Counted from the stretch's first letter, positions 42,497-51,298 are shown. The stretch: DNA of 64,000 nt from Mycolicibacterium sp. CBMA 234 (GCF_009729415.1 NZ_MPKW01000027.1:124001-188000); one strand, 5' to 3'. The notes: generated from the sequence alone by a model not told the origin. Made by a program: numbers and translations.

Positions 42497-43291
42497 CTAC
42501 TGCCTTTCCCAGATCAGTTCGGTGATGGGGCTGCCCATGCGCATGCCCCGCGCCTCGTACTTGGTGGTGGGCCGCTCGACCGAGATCGGCAGGTCGGCAT
42601 CGACCGAGGTCCGGCGCAGTGTCGGCTCGGCGTCGCCCACCTCGGCGATCTGCACCGCATAGTCGGCGTGATCGGTGGCGGCGTGCAGGATGCCGCCGGA
42701 CTTGAGGCGGCTCGAGATCAGCGCCACGGTCTCAGCCTGCAGCAGCCGACGCTTCTGGTGCCGGGCCTTGGGCCAGGGATCCGGGAAGAACACGCGTACG
42801 GCGGTGAGCGTGCCCGGCGCGATCATGTGTTCCAGCACGTCGACGCCGTCGCCGCGGACAAATCTCACATTCGTCAGACCGGCCCGGTCGACACCGCCGA
42901 GCAGCTGGGCCATGCCCTTGCGATAAACCTCGACCGCAATAACGTCCAGGTGGGGTTCTTCTTGCGCCATGGCCAGTGTCGAGATGCCGGTGCCGGACCC
43001 GATCTCCAGCACCACCGGTGCGGTGCGGCCGAACCAGGCGGTGGTGTCGATCAGCGGTGCCGCGGCGCCGTCGTCGGAGCGGGCGACTTTGCCCAGCTCA
43101 GGCCAGCGACGGTCCCACGTGCTCTGCTGGCCGGTCGACAGGGCCGACCGGCGGGACCGGAAACTGGTCACACGGCGGTGCTGGTGCGCCGGGGCGGCGG
43201 TTTCTAAGTCGGCCTCGTCGGCCGCTGGGGCGCTGGTCGACGAGGCAGCGTCGTCCTCGCGCTGGGCATACATCTGTCCATGGTCTCTCAT
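42497..43291 (-). CDS. trmB: tRNA (guanine-N7-)-methyltransferase
   Basis: 264 residues from the ATG of MRDHGQMYAQ (Rv0208c is 263); an internal ATG at 43273 is the other candidate. It makes m7G46 in tRNA from SAM. Motif I is VVLEIGSGTGISTLAMA, and the TrmB-specific PDPWPKARHQKRRLLQ and AATDHADYA blocks are present. TKYEARG near the end is the tRNA-binding signature. The N-terminal 40 residues are polar. The divergent Rv0209-like gene starts within a few bases. Confidence 0.95.
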   Translation of the reverse strand: MRDHGQMYAQREDDAASSTSAPAADEADLETAAPAHQHRRVTSFRSRRSALSTGQQSTWDRRWPELGKVARSDDGAAAPLIDTTAWFGRTAPVVLEIGSGTGISTLAMAQEEPHLDVIAVEVYRKGMAQLLGGVDRAGLTNVRFVRGDGVDVLEHMIAPGTLTAVRVFFPDPWPKARHQKRRLLQAETVALISSRLKSGGILHAATDHADYAVQIAEVGDAEPTLRRTSVDADLPISVERPTTKYEARGMRMGSPITELIWERQ

Positions 43292-44404
43292 CTGCCTGTG
43301 AGAGCCCGCATCGCGGTGCAGATTGATACGCAACAGTTGCCTGAAATCAGCGTCGGGCGCACCCGTGCCGAGGTGCGACGATGGCAGTTGGGCCGGCATT
43401 TGGGGGACGCGGTGTCAGGGGACATTTGGCAGCGATTCACCGCTGCGCTGGACGAGTTGGCGGCGGACGTTCCCGGGCTGACGCACGTTGTACCTGGGCC
43501 GGGTGCGCAGGACGCCGCCGGCCGGTACCGCGACATTCGCCGGGTGCTGAGTGAAATCGCTGTGACCGCAACCGAATTGGACGACGCCCGGGTGCATCGA
43601 TGGTTGACGTCCGATGCGACGGCAGCCGTGGTCACCTCAGCCGCAACGGAGGCGCTGGAAGCTGACGGCCTCGTCGTCGACCGAGGGATGGACGCCGACG
43701 CACATCTACGGCGGGCCCTGCACTGGCGCCGCTACAGTCGCGGCGCCACCGACGACCTGCGGCGCAACTATGCCCGGGACCTCAGCCGTGGCTCGCTGCG
43801 GCTCCTCGCCCAATGCGGCGCCGGTCGGGGCGATGCCCGGCTGGAACTGCAGCGCACGCGACTGGAGCTGGCGCGGGACGTGCGTCGACAGTTCGGTGAA
43901 TTGCAGGCTGACCTGCTGGTCCGGGTGCCGTCTGCCCGCGGTGCGGTGAGCGGTTTCGAGGCCGACGTCCGTCGTGAGCTGGCTGAGACGTGCGGTCGGA
44001 TCCGCGCGGCCACCGCCGTCGCGCTGGGAACTGCGGAACCCGCCCGGCGGTGGTCACTGTCGGACGTCCCCGCCCCGGTCCTGGCCCAGCGGCCCGACGA
44101 GATGTGGCTCGGTGTCGTGCTGGGCGCCGGTTTCGGTCTGGGTTCGGCGTTGGGGCTGGCGCGGATGGCCACCGGATTGGCCGGGATACCCGAACCGATC
44201 GGCGCGGTCCTGGGCATGGTGCTGGGGCTGACGCTCACCGTGGCCGTTATCGGCGTCCGCACGCGCCTGCACCGGCGGGCGGTGCTGGATCGGTGGGTCG
44301 GGACCGCCGTTGCGGCAGTGCGGCAGGCGAGCGAGGAAGAACTGGCGTACCGGTTAGTCGAAGCGCAGATAGCCGGACGGGCAGATCACAAATCGACAAA
44401 TTGA
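43280..44404 (+). CDS. Membrane-hairpin protein of unknown function (Rv0209 homologue)
   Basis: 374 residues from ATG 43280; GTG 43298 is an alternative that avoids overlap with trmB. The first 270 residues are helical and charged (RHLGDAVSGDIWQRFTAALD, RRNYARDLSRGSLRLLAQCG, LELARDVRRQFGELQADLLV), suggesting a coiled-coil or GTPase-effector-like bundle. Two close hydrophobic segments at about 270-330 (MWLGVVLGAGFGLGSALG, GAVLGMVLGLTLTVAVIGV) would form a membrane hairpin, followed by an amphipathic helix. This layout recalls the membrane module of dynamin-like proteins, but no GTPase is present. In M. tuberculosis Rv0210 follows; it is absent here. Confidence 0.8.
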   Translation: MVSHLPVRARIAVQIDTQQLPEISVGRTRAEVRRWQLGRHLGDAVSGDIWQRFTAALDELAADVPGLTHVVPGPGAQDAAGRYRDIRRVLSEIAVTATELDDARVHRWLTSDATAAVVTSAATEALEADGLVVDRGMDADAHLRRALHWRRYSRGATDDLRRNYARDLSRGSLRLLAQCGAGRGDARLELQRTRLELARDVRRQFGELQADLLVRVPSARGAVSGFEADVRRELAETCGRIRAATAVALGTAEPARRWSLSDVPAPVLAQRPDEMWLGVVLGAGFGLGSALGLARMATGLAGIPEPIGAVLGMVLGLTLTVAVIGVRTRLHRRAVLDRWVGTAVAAVRQASEEELAYRLVEAQIAGRADHKSTN

Positions 44405-44576
44405 CCGTTTTGAGAATTACGCCGGCAGCCGCGGCGGCGCTACTGACCGGTAACTGGTGGCGATCCGCCCCGAAACGCGGTACCAGCGGATTCAGGGCCT
44501 GAAATTGAACTTTCTGAATCGTTCATGTGAGAGATCGGACAGTCCCGGATTGCCTACTTGTATGTCACTCACGTTA

Positions 44577-44590
44577 ACCTCTAAAGAGGT
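44577..44590 (+). promoter_or_regulatory. Palindrome upstream of pckA
   Basis: ACCTCTAAAGAGGT is a perfect 14-bp palindrome 30 bp before the start, next to TATAGCT, a plausible -10. It is a candidate operator for carbon-source control of pckA. The rest of the 216-bp gap shows no recognised feature. Confidence 0.4.
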
Positions 44591-44620
44591 ATAGCTGCGA
44601 TTTGCGAGCAGGAGAAATTG

Positions 44621-46447
44621 ATGACCTCAGCGACCATTCCCGGTCTCGACGCCGCTCCGACTAATCACGCCGGGCTCCTCGCCTGGGTTCGTGAAGTTGC
44701 GGAGCTGACTGAGCCCGACCGGGTGATGTTCGCCGACGGTTCGGACGAAGAGTTCAACCGCCTCGCCGCGCACCTCGTCGAAGCCGGCACCTTCCAGAAG
44801 CTCAACGACGAGAAGCAGCCGAATTCTTACCTCGCGCTGTCGGACCCGTCGGACGTCGCCCGCGTCGAGTCGCGGACCTTCATCTGCTCTGAGCGTGAAG
44901 AGGACGCCGGCCCCACCAACAACTGGATGGCCCCGGCCGAGATGCGCGGCGTCATGACCGACCTCTACCGCGGTTCGATGCGCGGCCGCACCATGTGGGT
45001 CGTGCCCTTCTGCATGGGCCCGCTGGATGCCGAAGACCCCAAGCTTGGCGTCGAGATCACCGACTCGGAGTACGTCGTCGTCTCGATGCGCACCATGACC
45101 CGCATGGGCGCCAAGGCCCTCGCCAAGATCGGCGATGACGGCTTCTTCGTCAAGGCGCTGCACTCCATCGGCGCTCCGCTGGAGCCGGGTCAGGCCGACG
45201 TGCCGTGGCCGTGCAACGAGACCAAATACATCACCCACTTCCCCGAGACCCGCGAGATCATGAGCTACGGCTCGGGCTACGGCGGCAACGCGCTGCTGGG
45301 CAAGAAGTGCTACTCGCTGCGCATCGCCTCGGCCATGGCGCACGACGAGGGCTGGCTCGCCGAGCACATGCTGATCCTCAAGCTCATCTCCCCGGAGAAC
45401 AAGGCGTACTACATCGCCGCGGCGTTCCCGTCGGCCTGTGGCAAGACCAACCTCGCGATGCTGCAACCCACCATCCCGGGCTGGCGCGCCGAGACCGTCG
45501 GCGACGACATCGCCTGGATGCGGTTCGGCAAGGACGGCCAGCTGTACGCCGTCAACCCCGAGTTCGGCTTCTTCGGCGTCGCGCCGGGCACCAACTGGTC
45601 GTCGAACCCGAACGCCATGAAGACCATCGCCGCCGGCAACACCGTCTTCACCAACGTCGCCAAGACCGACGACGGCAACGTCTGGTGGGAAGGCCTGGAG
45701 GGCGACCCCGACCACCTCATCGACTGGAAGGGTCACGACTGGACCCGCGAGTCCGAAGAGAAGGCCGCGCACCCGAACTCGCGCTACTGCACCCCGATCT
45801 CGCAGTGCCCGTCGGTGGCTCCTGAGTGGGACGACCCGCAGGGTGTGCCGATCTCGGCGATCCTGTTCGGCGGCCGTCGCAAGACCACGGTTCCGCTGAT
45901 CACCCAGGCCCGCGACTGGCAGCACGGCGTGTTCATCGGTGCCACCCTGGGCTCCGAGCAGACCGCCGCCGCGGAGGGCAAGGTCGGCACCGTCCGCCGC
46001 GACCCGATGGCCATGCTGCCGTTCCTCGGCTACCACGTCGGTGACTACTTCCAGCACTGGATCAACATCGGCAAGAACGCCGACGAGTCCAAGATGCCGA
46101 AGATCTTCTTCGTCAACTGGTTCCGTCGTGGCGACGACGGCCGCTTCCTGTGGCCGGGCTTCGGCGAGAACAGCCGCGTGCTGAAGTGGGCCGTCGAGCG
46201 CATCGAGCACAAGGCCGAGGGCAAGAGCACCGCGATCGGTATCGTGCCGACCGCCGCTGACCTGGACCTGAACGGCCTGGACGTGGACGCCGCCGACGTC
46301 GACGAGGCGCTGGCCGTCAGCGCTGACGAATGGCGCAACGAGCTCCCGCTGATCGAGGAGTGGTTCGAGTTCGTCGGCGAGAAGCTGCCGACCGGCATCA
46401 AGGACGAGTTCGACGCCCTCAAGCACCGCTTGGCCGAAGAGGGCTAA
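44621..46447 (+). CDS. pckA: Phosphoenolpyruvate carboxykinase, GTP-dependent
   Basis: 608 residues from ATG 44621 with AGGAG at 44610-44614 (Rv0211 is 606). The protein converts oxaloacetate and GTP to phosphoenolpyruvate at the gateway to gluconeogenesis, essential for growth on fatty acids. The P-loop FPSACGKTNLAM carries the reactive cysteine of GTP-type enzymes. Metal and substrate residues are in YGSGYGGNALLGKKCY, WMRFGKDGQLYAVNPEFGFF and NWFRRGDDGRFLWPGFGEN. A terminator-type repeat follows. Confidence 0.97.
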   Translation: MTSATIPGLDAAPTNHAGLLAWVREVAELTEPDRVMFADGSDEEFNRLAAHLVEAGTFQKLNDEKQPNSYLALSDPSDVARVESRTFICSEREEDAGPTNNWMAPAEMRGVMTDLYRGSMRGRTMWVVPFCMGPLDAEDPKLGVEITDSEYVVVSMRTMTRMGAKALAKIGDDGFFVKALHSIGAPLEPGQADVPWPCNETKYITHFPETREIMSYGSGYGGNALLGKKCYSLRIASAMAHDEGWLAEHMLILKLISPENKAYYIAAAFPSACGKTNLAMLQPTIPGWRAETVGDDIAWMRFGKDGQLYAVNPEFGFFGVAPGTNWSSNPNAMKTIAAGNTVFTNVAKTDDGNVWWEGLEGDPDHLIDWKGHDWTRESEEKAAHPNSRYCTPISQCPSVAPEWDDPQGVPISAILFGGRRKTTVPLITQARDWQHGVFIGATLGSEQTAAAEGKVGTVRRDPMAMLPFLGYHVGDYFQHWINIGKNADESKMPKIFFVNWFRRGDDGRFLWPGFGENSRVLKWAVERIEHKAEGKSTAIGIVPTAADLDLNGLDVDAADVDEALAVSADEWRNELPLIEEWFEFVGEKLPTGIKDEFDALKHRLAEEG

Positions 46448-46454
46448 CCGCCCC

Positions 46455-46535
46455 TCGAGCAGACGCGAAAACTGCCCCTTTTCTCACGAAGAAAAGGGGC
46501 AGTTTTGCTGGGGGCACCTCCCTCTGGGGGACTGG
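46455..46535. terminator. Terminator-like hairpin, repeat family copy 4, with GGGGG block
   Basis: Arms AAAACTGCCCCTTTT and AAAAGGGGCAGTTTT (46468-46506) match the other copies. It is followed at 46506-46535 by GCTGGGGGCACCTCCC, then TCTGGGGGA, of the GGGGGTACC type. It lies between pckA and the convergent oxygenase gene. Confidence 0.8.
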
Positions 46536-46570
46536 TCAAGAACTGGCGTGCTGGACCGGAGACGTCCGGT

Positions 46571-47449
46571 CTAGAGTCCGTGCTTTTCGATCGCGGCGTA
46601 GGCGCGGGGGAAATAGCGAACGCGTAGCGGAAGGCGAGGCCACACAGTCCGCACGACCTGCTGGAGAGTTCCGAAGGCAAGTTGGTCACGTCGGGACCAG
46701 GACAACCCGAGCAGATCGCGTGCGCGCTGGTCCATCATCGCCGACATGAGCCACGGGCCCGTCTGTCGCACGATCGGTTCAATGACGTTGTCCCACAGCG
46801 GTTCCGGAATCGACACCGGCAGTGTCTTCGGAATTGCGATCCGACCGCTGGCCGCGTATTGGGTTGTCTTGTTCGATTCAAGAACGTTGTCGTGCATGTA
46901 ATTCCAGTACGTACGGAAGTCCGCGTAGTTATCGATGACCGGGCGCATCGACAGCCCGTACCGCTGCCACCAGGTGACTCCCTCTCGGACGACCTGGTCT
47001 TTTTCGGCGTCGGTCAGTGGCGTGCCGAAAAACTCCGACACCGTGATTACTGCGTCGATGAACGTGGCGTGCGTCCACCAGAACGTGTCCGGGTCCAGAG
47101 CGTGATACCGCTCCCCGTTGGGCAGCCGGCCTTTGACGTCGCGATGGAAATCCCGGACCATGCCGCCGGTTTCTTCGGCGTTGTCGTCGTAGATCACACC
47201 CATGATGGGCGGGATGGATCGGACGAACCGGTCCATCGGATCGTCGAAGAAGTTCGACACCTGCTGCAGGGATTGCCCCACGGCCGGGTGCATGTTCTGC
47301 AACGTTCCCTCGTACGGGGCGAGCAGCCAGATGAGCCGTTGTCCAAAGAGCTTCCAGGTCAGTGATCCCGGACCGATCGGGGCCTGCCGAAAGTTCGCTG
47401 CCTCAGCTTTGGTAACTGGCTCTGCGATGTTCTGGCGCGTGGGTGTCAC
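46571..47449 (-). CDS. DUF2236 / MpaB-type oxygenase
   Basis: 292 residues from GTG 47449, set by GAAGGA six bases upstream. The domain signature is HPAVGQSLQQVSNFFDDPMDR (about 64-84) and ERYHALDPDTFWWTHATFID (about 120-140). DUF2236 includes the heme rubber oxygenase Lcp and the fungal MpaB, which cleaves a farnesyl chain. The likely role is oxygen-dependent oxidation of a lipid or prenyl chain at the membrane. The second member at 51818 shares these blocks. It is divergent from a TetR gene that probably represses it. Confidence 0.85.
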   Translation of the reverse strand: MTPTRQNIAEPVTKAEAANFRQAPIGPGSLTWKLFGQRLIWLLAPYEGTLQNMHPAVGQSLQQVSNFFDDPMDRFVRSIPPIMGVIYDDNAEETGGMVRDFHRDVKGRLPNGERYHALDPDTFWWTHATFIDAVITVSEFFGTPLTDAEKDQVVREGVTWWQRYGLSMRPVIDNYADFRTYWNYMHDNVLESNKTTQYAASGRIAIPKTLPVSIPEPLWDNVIEPIVRQTGPWLMSAMMDQRARDLLGLSWSRRDQLAFGTLQQVVRTVWPRLPLRVRYFPRAYAAIEKHGL

Positions 47450-47471
47450 GAAAATCCTTCTTCCGACGTAG

Positions 47472-47512
47472 TGATGCCACAATGCAACAAATGTAGATGC
47501 ACTGTTGCATCA
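47472..47512. promoter_or_regulatory. Palindromic operator between oxygenase and TetR genes
   Basis: Inner arms ATGCAACA (47482-47489) and TGTTGCAT (47503-47510) and outer TGATGC / GCATCA enclose a 13-nt centre. The dyad lies about 25 bp from the oxygenase start, as expected for a TetR operator. Confidence 0.65.
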
Positions 47513-47561
47513 CGCGCAATGATCGATCTGTTGCCGCAGCACGAACGCGTACCCTCACTGC

Positions 47562-48176
47562 ATGGCACCCGGGCGCGTACCAGCGGACTCGACCGTGCCG
47601 CGCATCCTCGAGGCCTCGCTCGAGCAATTCGCGATCCTCGGCATTTCGCGGACCTCGCTGACCGATATCGCGCGCCGTGCCGGTGTCGACCGCGCCACCA
47701 TCTACCGTCGCGTGGGCGATCTGGAGACCGTGACCACCGCCGCACTTGCCCTGGAAGGGCAGCGCCTGATCGATCAAATCCGCGCCGATATCGAAACTCT
47801 CACCGGTCTTCAGCGCGGCGAACACGCCTTCGTGAGCACTGTGCTGCGGATGCGGAATCATCCGATTCTCACGCGCACGCTCGAAGTCGACAGGGCTGCC
47901 GCCCTGCTGGCCATCGCCGACGTAACACCGGTGATGATCAAGGCCGCGTCCGACTTCGTCGTCGATGAAATCCAGCGCGCCGGCTCGCTCGGATATCGAC
48001 CATCGATACCAGCAGACGCGCTGGCTGAGATGACTGTCCGGCTGGTGCACTCCCTCGTGGTTTTCCCCGATGGACCGCCCGCCCTGGCAACCGCTGAGGA
48101 GCTCACCGACTACTTCCGGACCAACATTGCTCCCGTCTGGTCGACTCCGAAGCTCTCCAATGCGGGTTCGGTGTGA
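47562..48176 (+). CDS. TetR family transcriptional regulator
   Basis: 204 residues. The N-terminal HTH (about 10-60) is RILEASLEQFAILGISRTSL, TDIARRAGVDRATIYRRVG, the TetR signature. The C-terminal domain carries the ligand pocket. It is divergent from the DUF2236 oxygenase, with a palindrome between them, so it likely represses that gene until a lipid-derived ligand binds. Confidence 0.9.
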   Translation: MAPGRVPADSTVPRILEASLEQFAILGISRTSLTDIARRAGVDRATIYRRVGDLETVTTAALALEGQRLIDQIRADIETLTGLQRGEHAFVSTVLRMRNHPILTRTLEVDRAAALLAIADVTPVMIKAASDFVVDEIQRAGSLGYRPSIPADALAEMTVRLVHSLVVFPDGPPALATAEELTDYFRTNIAPVWSTPKLSNAGSV

Positions 48177-48204
48177 CGCCCCGCAGGGGGCATCCGGGAC
48201 GGCG

Positions 48205-48275
48205 GCCCGACGAGTGTGCGGGTAGATCGCGGATCTGGCGTTTGGGGCGCGCTGTGTGCACACTCGCGGAGCCAC
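48205..48275. repeat. Intergenic GATCGCG/TGCGC element, copy 3
   Basis: CGAGTGTGCGGGTAGATCGC, then GGATCTGGCG and TGTGTGCACACTCGCGG, matches copies at 4779 and 26339. The ends CGAGTGTGC and GCACACTCG are inverted. It lies between the TetR gene and the cation exchanger. Confidence 0.55.
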
Positions 48276-48309
48276 ACCCACTAGGATCAAGGTTAGCCAT
48301 ACAATCAAG

Positions 48310-48328
48310 TTAGGGTAGCCGAACTTGA
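48310..48328 (+). promoter_or_regulatory. Possible iron box (IdeR-like)
   Basis: TTAGGGTAGCCGAACTTGA matches 14 of 19 bases of the IdeR consensus TTAGGTTAGGCTAACCTAA. A half-site AAGGTTAGCC is just upstream. It is 102 bp before the exchanger start. Below the usual threshold for confident sites, so tentative. Confidence 0.35.
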
Positions 48329-48429
48329 AAGGTTTAGGACTCTGACCAGCAAATCAGTATCGCAGGCTAAGGTAATTCGTAGTAACGCTAAGTTGCTGGC
48401 AGGATTTTTGGTGGCTATCGTCTTCAGGT

Positions 48430-49728
48430 GTGACCAGCCTCCGATCCGCCAGCCCGACCATGCGTCGGCCGCTTGTGCGATCGCTGCTGCTGACCGCTGT
48501 GTTCGTCGTCCCGGCAGTGACTTTGCGCCTCACTGGTGTGCACCCCGACCCCGTCGTCTCGCTGCTGGCGTTCGGTGCCGCCGTCGTTGCCGCCAGCTTT
48601 GTCCTGGCCTGGGCCGCTGAAGCTGCGCAGGTCGACGTGTCCGGTGGTTTCGCCATCGCCGTGCTGGCCCTCATCGCGGTGCTGCCTGAGTACGCCGTCG
48701 ACCTGTACTACGCCTACGTCGCCGGCCATGACGCCGACTACGTCCAGTACGCGGCAGCCAATATGACCGGCTCCAACCGACTTCTGATGGGTGTTGGCTG
48801 GCCGGTCGTGGTCATCATCGGGTTGTACGTCGCGCAGAAGATGTCCGCAGGCAAGACCGGCGGCGGCAAACCGATGCTGGCGCTGGAGCCGGGCAACCGC
48901 GTCGAGCTGGGCTTCCTGCTCATCGCCGGGCTGGTCGCGTTCGTCATTCCGGCGACCGGCCGCATCCACCTGGTGCTGGGCGTCGCGATGCTGGCCTGGT
49001 TCGGTTTCTACCTCTACAAACTGACCCGCGGCGAGCCGGAAGAGCCTGATCTCATCGGCACCGCGGCGGCCATCGGTGCGCTGCCGGACCGGGCCCGCCG
49101 AATCACGGTCGTGACGTTGTTCCTGGTGTCCGGCGCGGTCATCCTGATGTGCGCCGAGCCGTTCGCGAACAGCCTGATCGACGCCGGTACCGAGCTGGGT
49201 ATCGACCGCTTCCTGCTGGTGCAGTGGTTGGCGCCGCTGGCCTCGGAGGCGCCCGAGTTCATCATCGCGATCATCTTCGCCTCGCGCGGCAAGAGCACCG
49301 CCGCAATCGCCACGCTCATCTCCTCCAAGGTGAACCAGTGGACGCTGTTGGTGGGCTCGCTGCCCATCGCGTATCTGGCCGGTGGTGGCGGGACCGCGTT
49401 GGTGCTCAATGGCCGTCAGGTCGAGGAAATGCTGCTGACCGCGACCCAGACCATGATGGGTGTCGCGCTGATCCTGTCGCTGCGGTTCCATCGGGCGACG
49501 GCCTGGATGTTGTTGGCGCTGTTCGTGGTTCAGTTCCCGATCACGTCGACCAGTGGGCGGCTGGCGTTGTGCGGCGTCTACGGCGTGTTGACGGTCGTCG
49601 GTTTGATCATCAACCGCCGTCACGTCATTGCCACGCTGCGGGCGCCCTTCGGCGCCGGTGACGAGGACGGCAAGGACAGTGACGGTAGGCGGTTCGATGG
49701 CTGGGAGCTGTCGATAGCTACTCGCTAG
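48430..49728 (+). CDS. Sodium/calcium exchanger family membrane protein
   Basis: 432 residues from GTG 48430 with about 11 hydrophobic segments. The two alpha-repeats of the NCX/CaCA family are visible: IAVLPEYAVDLYYAY with NMTGSNRLLMG, and LAPLASEAPEFIIAIIFASR with ALISSKVNQWTLLVG type ends. The conserved acidic residues (PEYAVD, SEAPEF) form the cation site. It would exchange Na+ or H+ for Ca2+ or another divalent ion at the inner membrane. A possible iron box upstream hints at metal-linked control. Confidence 0.85.
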   Translation: MTSLRSASPTMRRPLVRSLLLTAVFVVPAVTLRLTGVHPDPVVSLLAFGAAVVAASFVLAWAAEAAQVDVSGGFAIAVLALIAVLPEYAVDLYYAYVAGHDADYVQYAAANMTGSNRLLMGVGWPVVVIIGLYVAQKMSAGKTGGGKPMLALEPGNRVELGFLLIAGLVAFVIPATGRIHLVLGVAMLAWFGFYLYKLTRGEPEEPDLIGTAAAIGALPDRARRITVVTLFLVSGAVILMCAEPFANSLIDAGTELGIDRFLLVQWLAPLASEAPEFIIAIIFASRGKSTAAIATLISSKVNQWTLLVGSLPIAYLAGGGGTALVLNGRQVEEMLLTATQTMMGVALILSLRFHRATAWMLLALFVVQFPITSTSGRLALCGVYGVLTVVGLIINRRHVIATLRAPFGAGDEDGKDSDGRRFDGWELSIATR

Positions 49729-49733
49729 TTGCG

Positions 49734-49765
49734 CTTGACAGGTGTCAAGTTGCCTGTCGTAGAGT
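49734..49765 (+). promoter_or_regulatory. fadD4 promoter with overlapping palindrome
   Basis: TTGACA (49735-49740) and TAGAGT (49760-49765) are separated by 19 bp, ending 6 bp before the ATG, which suggests a leaderless transcript. CTTGACA-GG-TGTCAAG (49734-49749) is a perfect dyad over the -35, a candidate operator. Confidence 0.45.
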
Positions 49766-49771
49766 GCCGTC

Positions 49772-51298
49772 ATGCAGATTCGCCAGCACGTGGGCAGTGG
49801 TAAACCGGCCGTCATCTTGCACCCGTCGGGCACCGTGGTGACTTTCGACGAACTGGAGGCCCGGGCCAACCGGCTGGCGCATCATTTCCGGGCCAATGGG
49901 CTCGTCGAAGGCGACGTCGTTGCGATCCTGATGGAGAACAACGAGCACATGCACGCCGTCATGTGGGCGGCGCGGCGCAGCGGGCTGTACTACGTCCCGA
50001 TCAACATTCATCTGACGCCGGCCGAGGCGGCGTACATCATCGAGAACAGCGGGGCCACCGCCGTGGTCGGCTCCGCGGCCCTGCGCGACACCTGCGCCGG
50101 CCTCGCCGAGCACCTCAGTGTCGGGCTGCCCAAGGTACTGCTGATCGCCGACGGTGATCTGCCCGGCTGGGACCGTTACCCGGAATGTGTTGCGGAACAG
50201 CCTGATACGCCTATTGTCGACGAGATCGAAGGCGACCTACTGCAGTACTCGTCGGGCACCACGGGGCGGCCGAAGGGCATCAAGCGCGAGCTGACGCATC
50301 TGCCGCCGGCCGAAGTGCCCGGGCTGATGAAGATGCTGATGAGCTTCTGGCTGCCCAAGGACGCCGTCTACCTGAGCCCTGCGCCGCTCTATCACACAGC
50401 GCCGTCGGTGTGGTCGATGCAGATTCAGGCCGAGGGCGTCACAACCGTGGTGATGGAGAAGTTCACCGCCGAGGGCTGTCTGGACGCCATTGCGCGGCAC
50501 GGCATCACCCATGGCCAGTTCGTGCCGGTGATGTTCACCCGGATGCTGAAACTGCCTCAGGACGTACGGGATTCGTACGATCTGTCCACGCTGGCGCGGG
50601 TCATGCATGCCGCAGCGCCATGTCCCGTAGAGATCAAGAAGCAGATGATCGACTGGTGGGGTCCGATCGTCGACGAGTACTACGCGTCATCGGAAGCCAT
50701 TGGCTCGACGCTCATCACCGCCGACGACTGGCTGGCCCGCCCCGGCTCGGTCGGCAGGCCAATGCTCGGTGCGCTGCACATCCTCGATGAGGACGGTAAC
50801 GAGCAGCCGGCCGGGCAGCCCGGCGAAATCTACTTCGAGGGCGGCAACACCTTCGAGTACCTCGGCGATACCGAAAAGACCGCCGCCTCAAGGGATTCGC
50901 ACGGCTGGGCGACCGTCGGCGACATTGGCTATCTCGACGAGGACGGCTACCTCTACCTCACCGACCGGCGCCACCACATGATCATCAGCGGCGGCGTGAA
51001 CATCTACCCGCAGGAAGCGGAGAACATGCTCGTCACGCATCCCAAGGTGATGGATGCGGCGGTGTTCGGCATTCCGGACGCCGAAATGGGGCAGAGCGTG
51101 AAAGCTGTAGTGCAGACGGTGAATTCGTCCGACGCCACGGCGGAGTTCGGCACCGAACTGTTGGGCTGGCTGCGCGAGCGGCTGACGCACTACAAGTGCC
51201 CGCGGTCCATTTCGTTCGAGGAGCAACTGCCGCGCACCGACACCGGCAAGCTGTACAAGCAGTCGCTGATCGACAAGTACTCGGCTGCGACGGTGTAA
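49772..51298 (+). CDS. fadD4: Fatty-acyl-CoA synthetase FadD4-like
   Basis: 508 residues. The AMP-binding motif LQYSSGTTGRPKGIK is at about 157-171; YYASSEAIGSTLI is the A5 motif, GWATVGDIGYLDEDGYLYLT the A7/A8 region, and PRTDTGKLYKQ holds the catalytic lysine at the end. It activates fatty acids or other carboxylates to CoA thioesters with ATP. It stands where Rv0214 (fadD4) is in M. tuberculosis. It lies between two DUF2236 oxygenase genes and converges on the mce locus, so it may activate acids produced there. The chain specificity is unknown. Confidence 0.88.
   Translation: MQIRQHVGSGKPAVILHPSGTVVTFDELEARANRLAHHFRANGLVEGDVVAILMENNEHMHAVMWAARRSGLYYVPINIHLTPAEAAYIIENSGATAVVGSAALRDTCAGLAEHLSVGLPKVLLIADGDLPGWDRYPECVAEQPDTPIVDEIEGDLLQYSSGTTGRPKGIKRELTHLPPAEVPGLMKMLMSFWLPKDAVYLSPAPLYHTAPSVWSMQIQAEGVTTVVMEKFTAEGCLDAIARHGITHGQFVPVMFTRMLKLPQDVRDSYDLSTLARVMHAAAPCPVEIKKQMIDWWGPIVDEYYASSEAIGSTLITADDWLARPGSVGRPMLGALHILDEDGNEQPAGQPGEIYFEGGNTFEYLGDTEKTAASRDSHGWATVGDIGYLDEDGYLYLTDRRHHMIISGGVNIYPQEAENMLVTHPKVMDAAVFGIPDAEMGQSVKAVVQTVNSSDATAEFGTELLGWLRERLTHYKCPRSISFEEQLPRTDTGKLYKQSLIDKYSAATV

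Noticed and set aside
44627..46426. Long open frame antisense to pckA (about 600 codons)
   Set aside because: Mirror of a highly expressed high-GC gene; no signal, domain or ribosome site, and pckA is certain.
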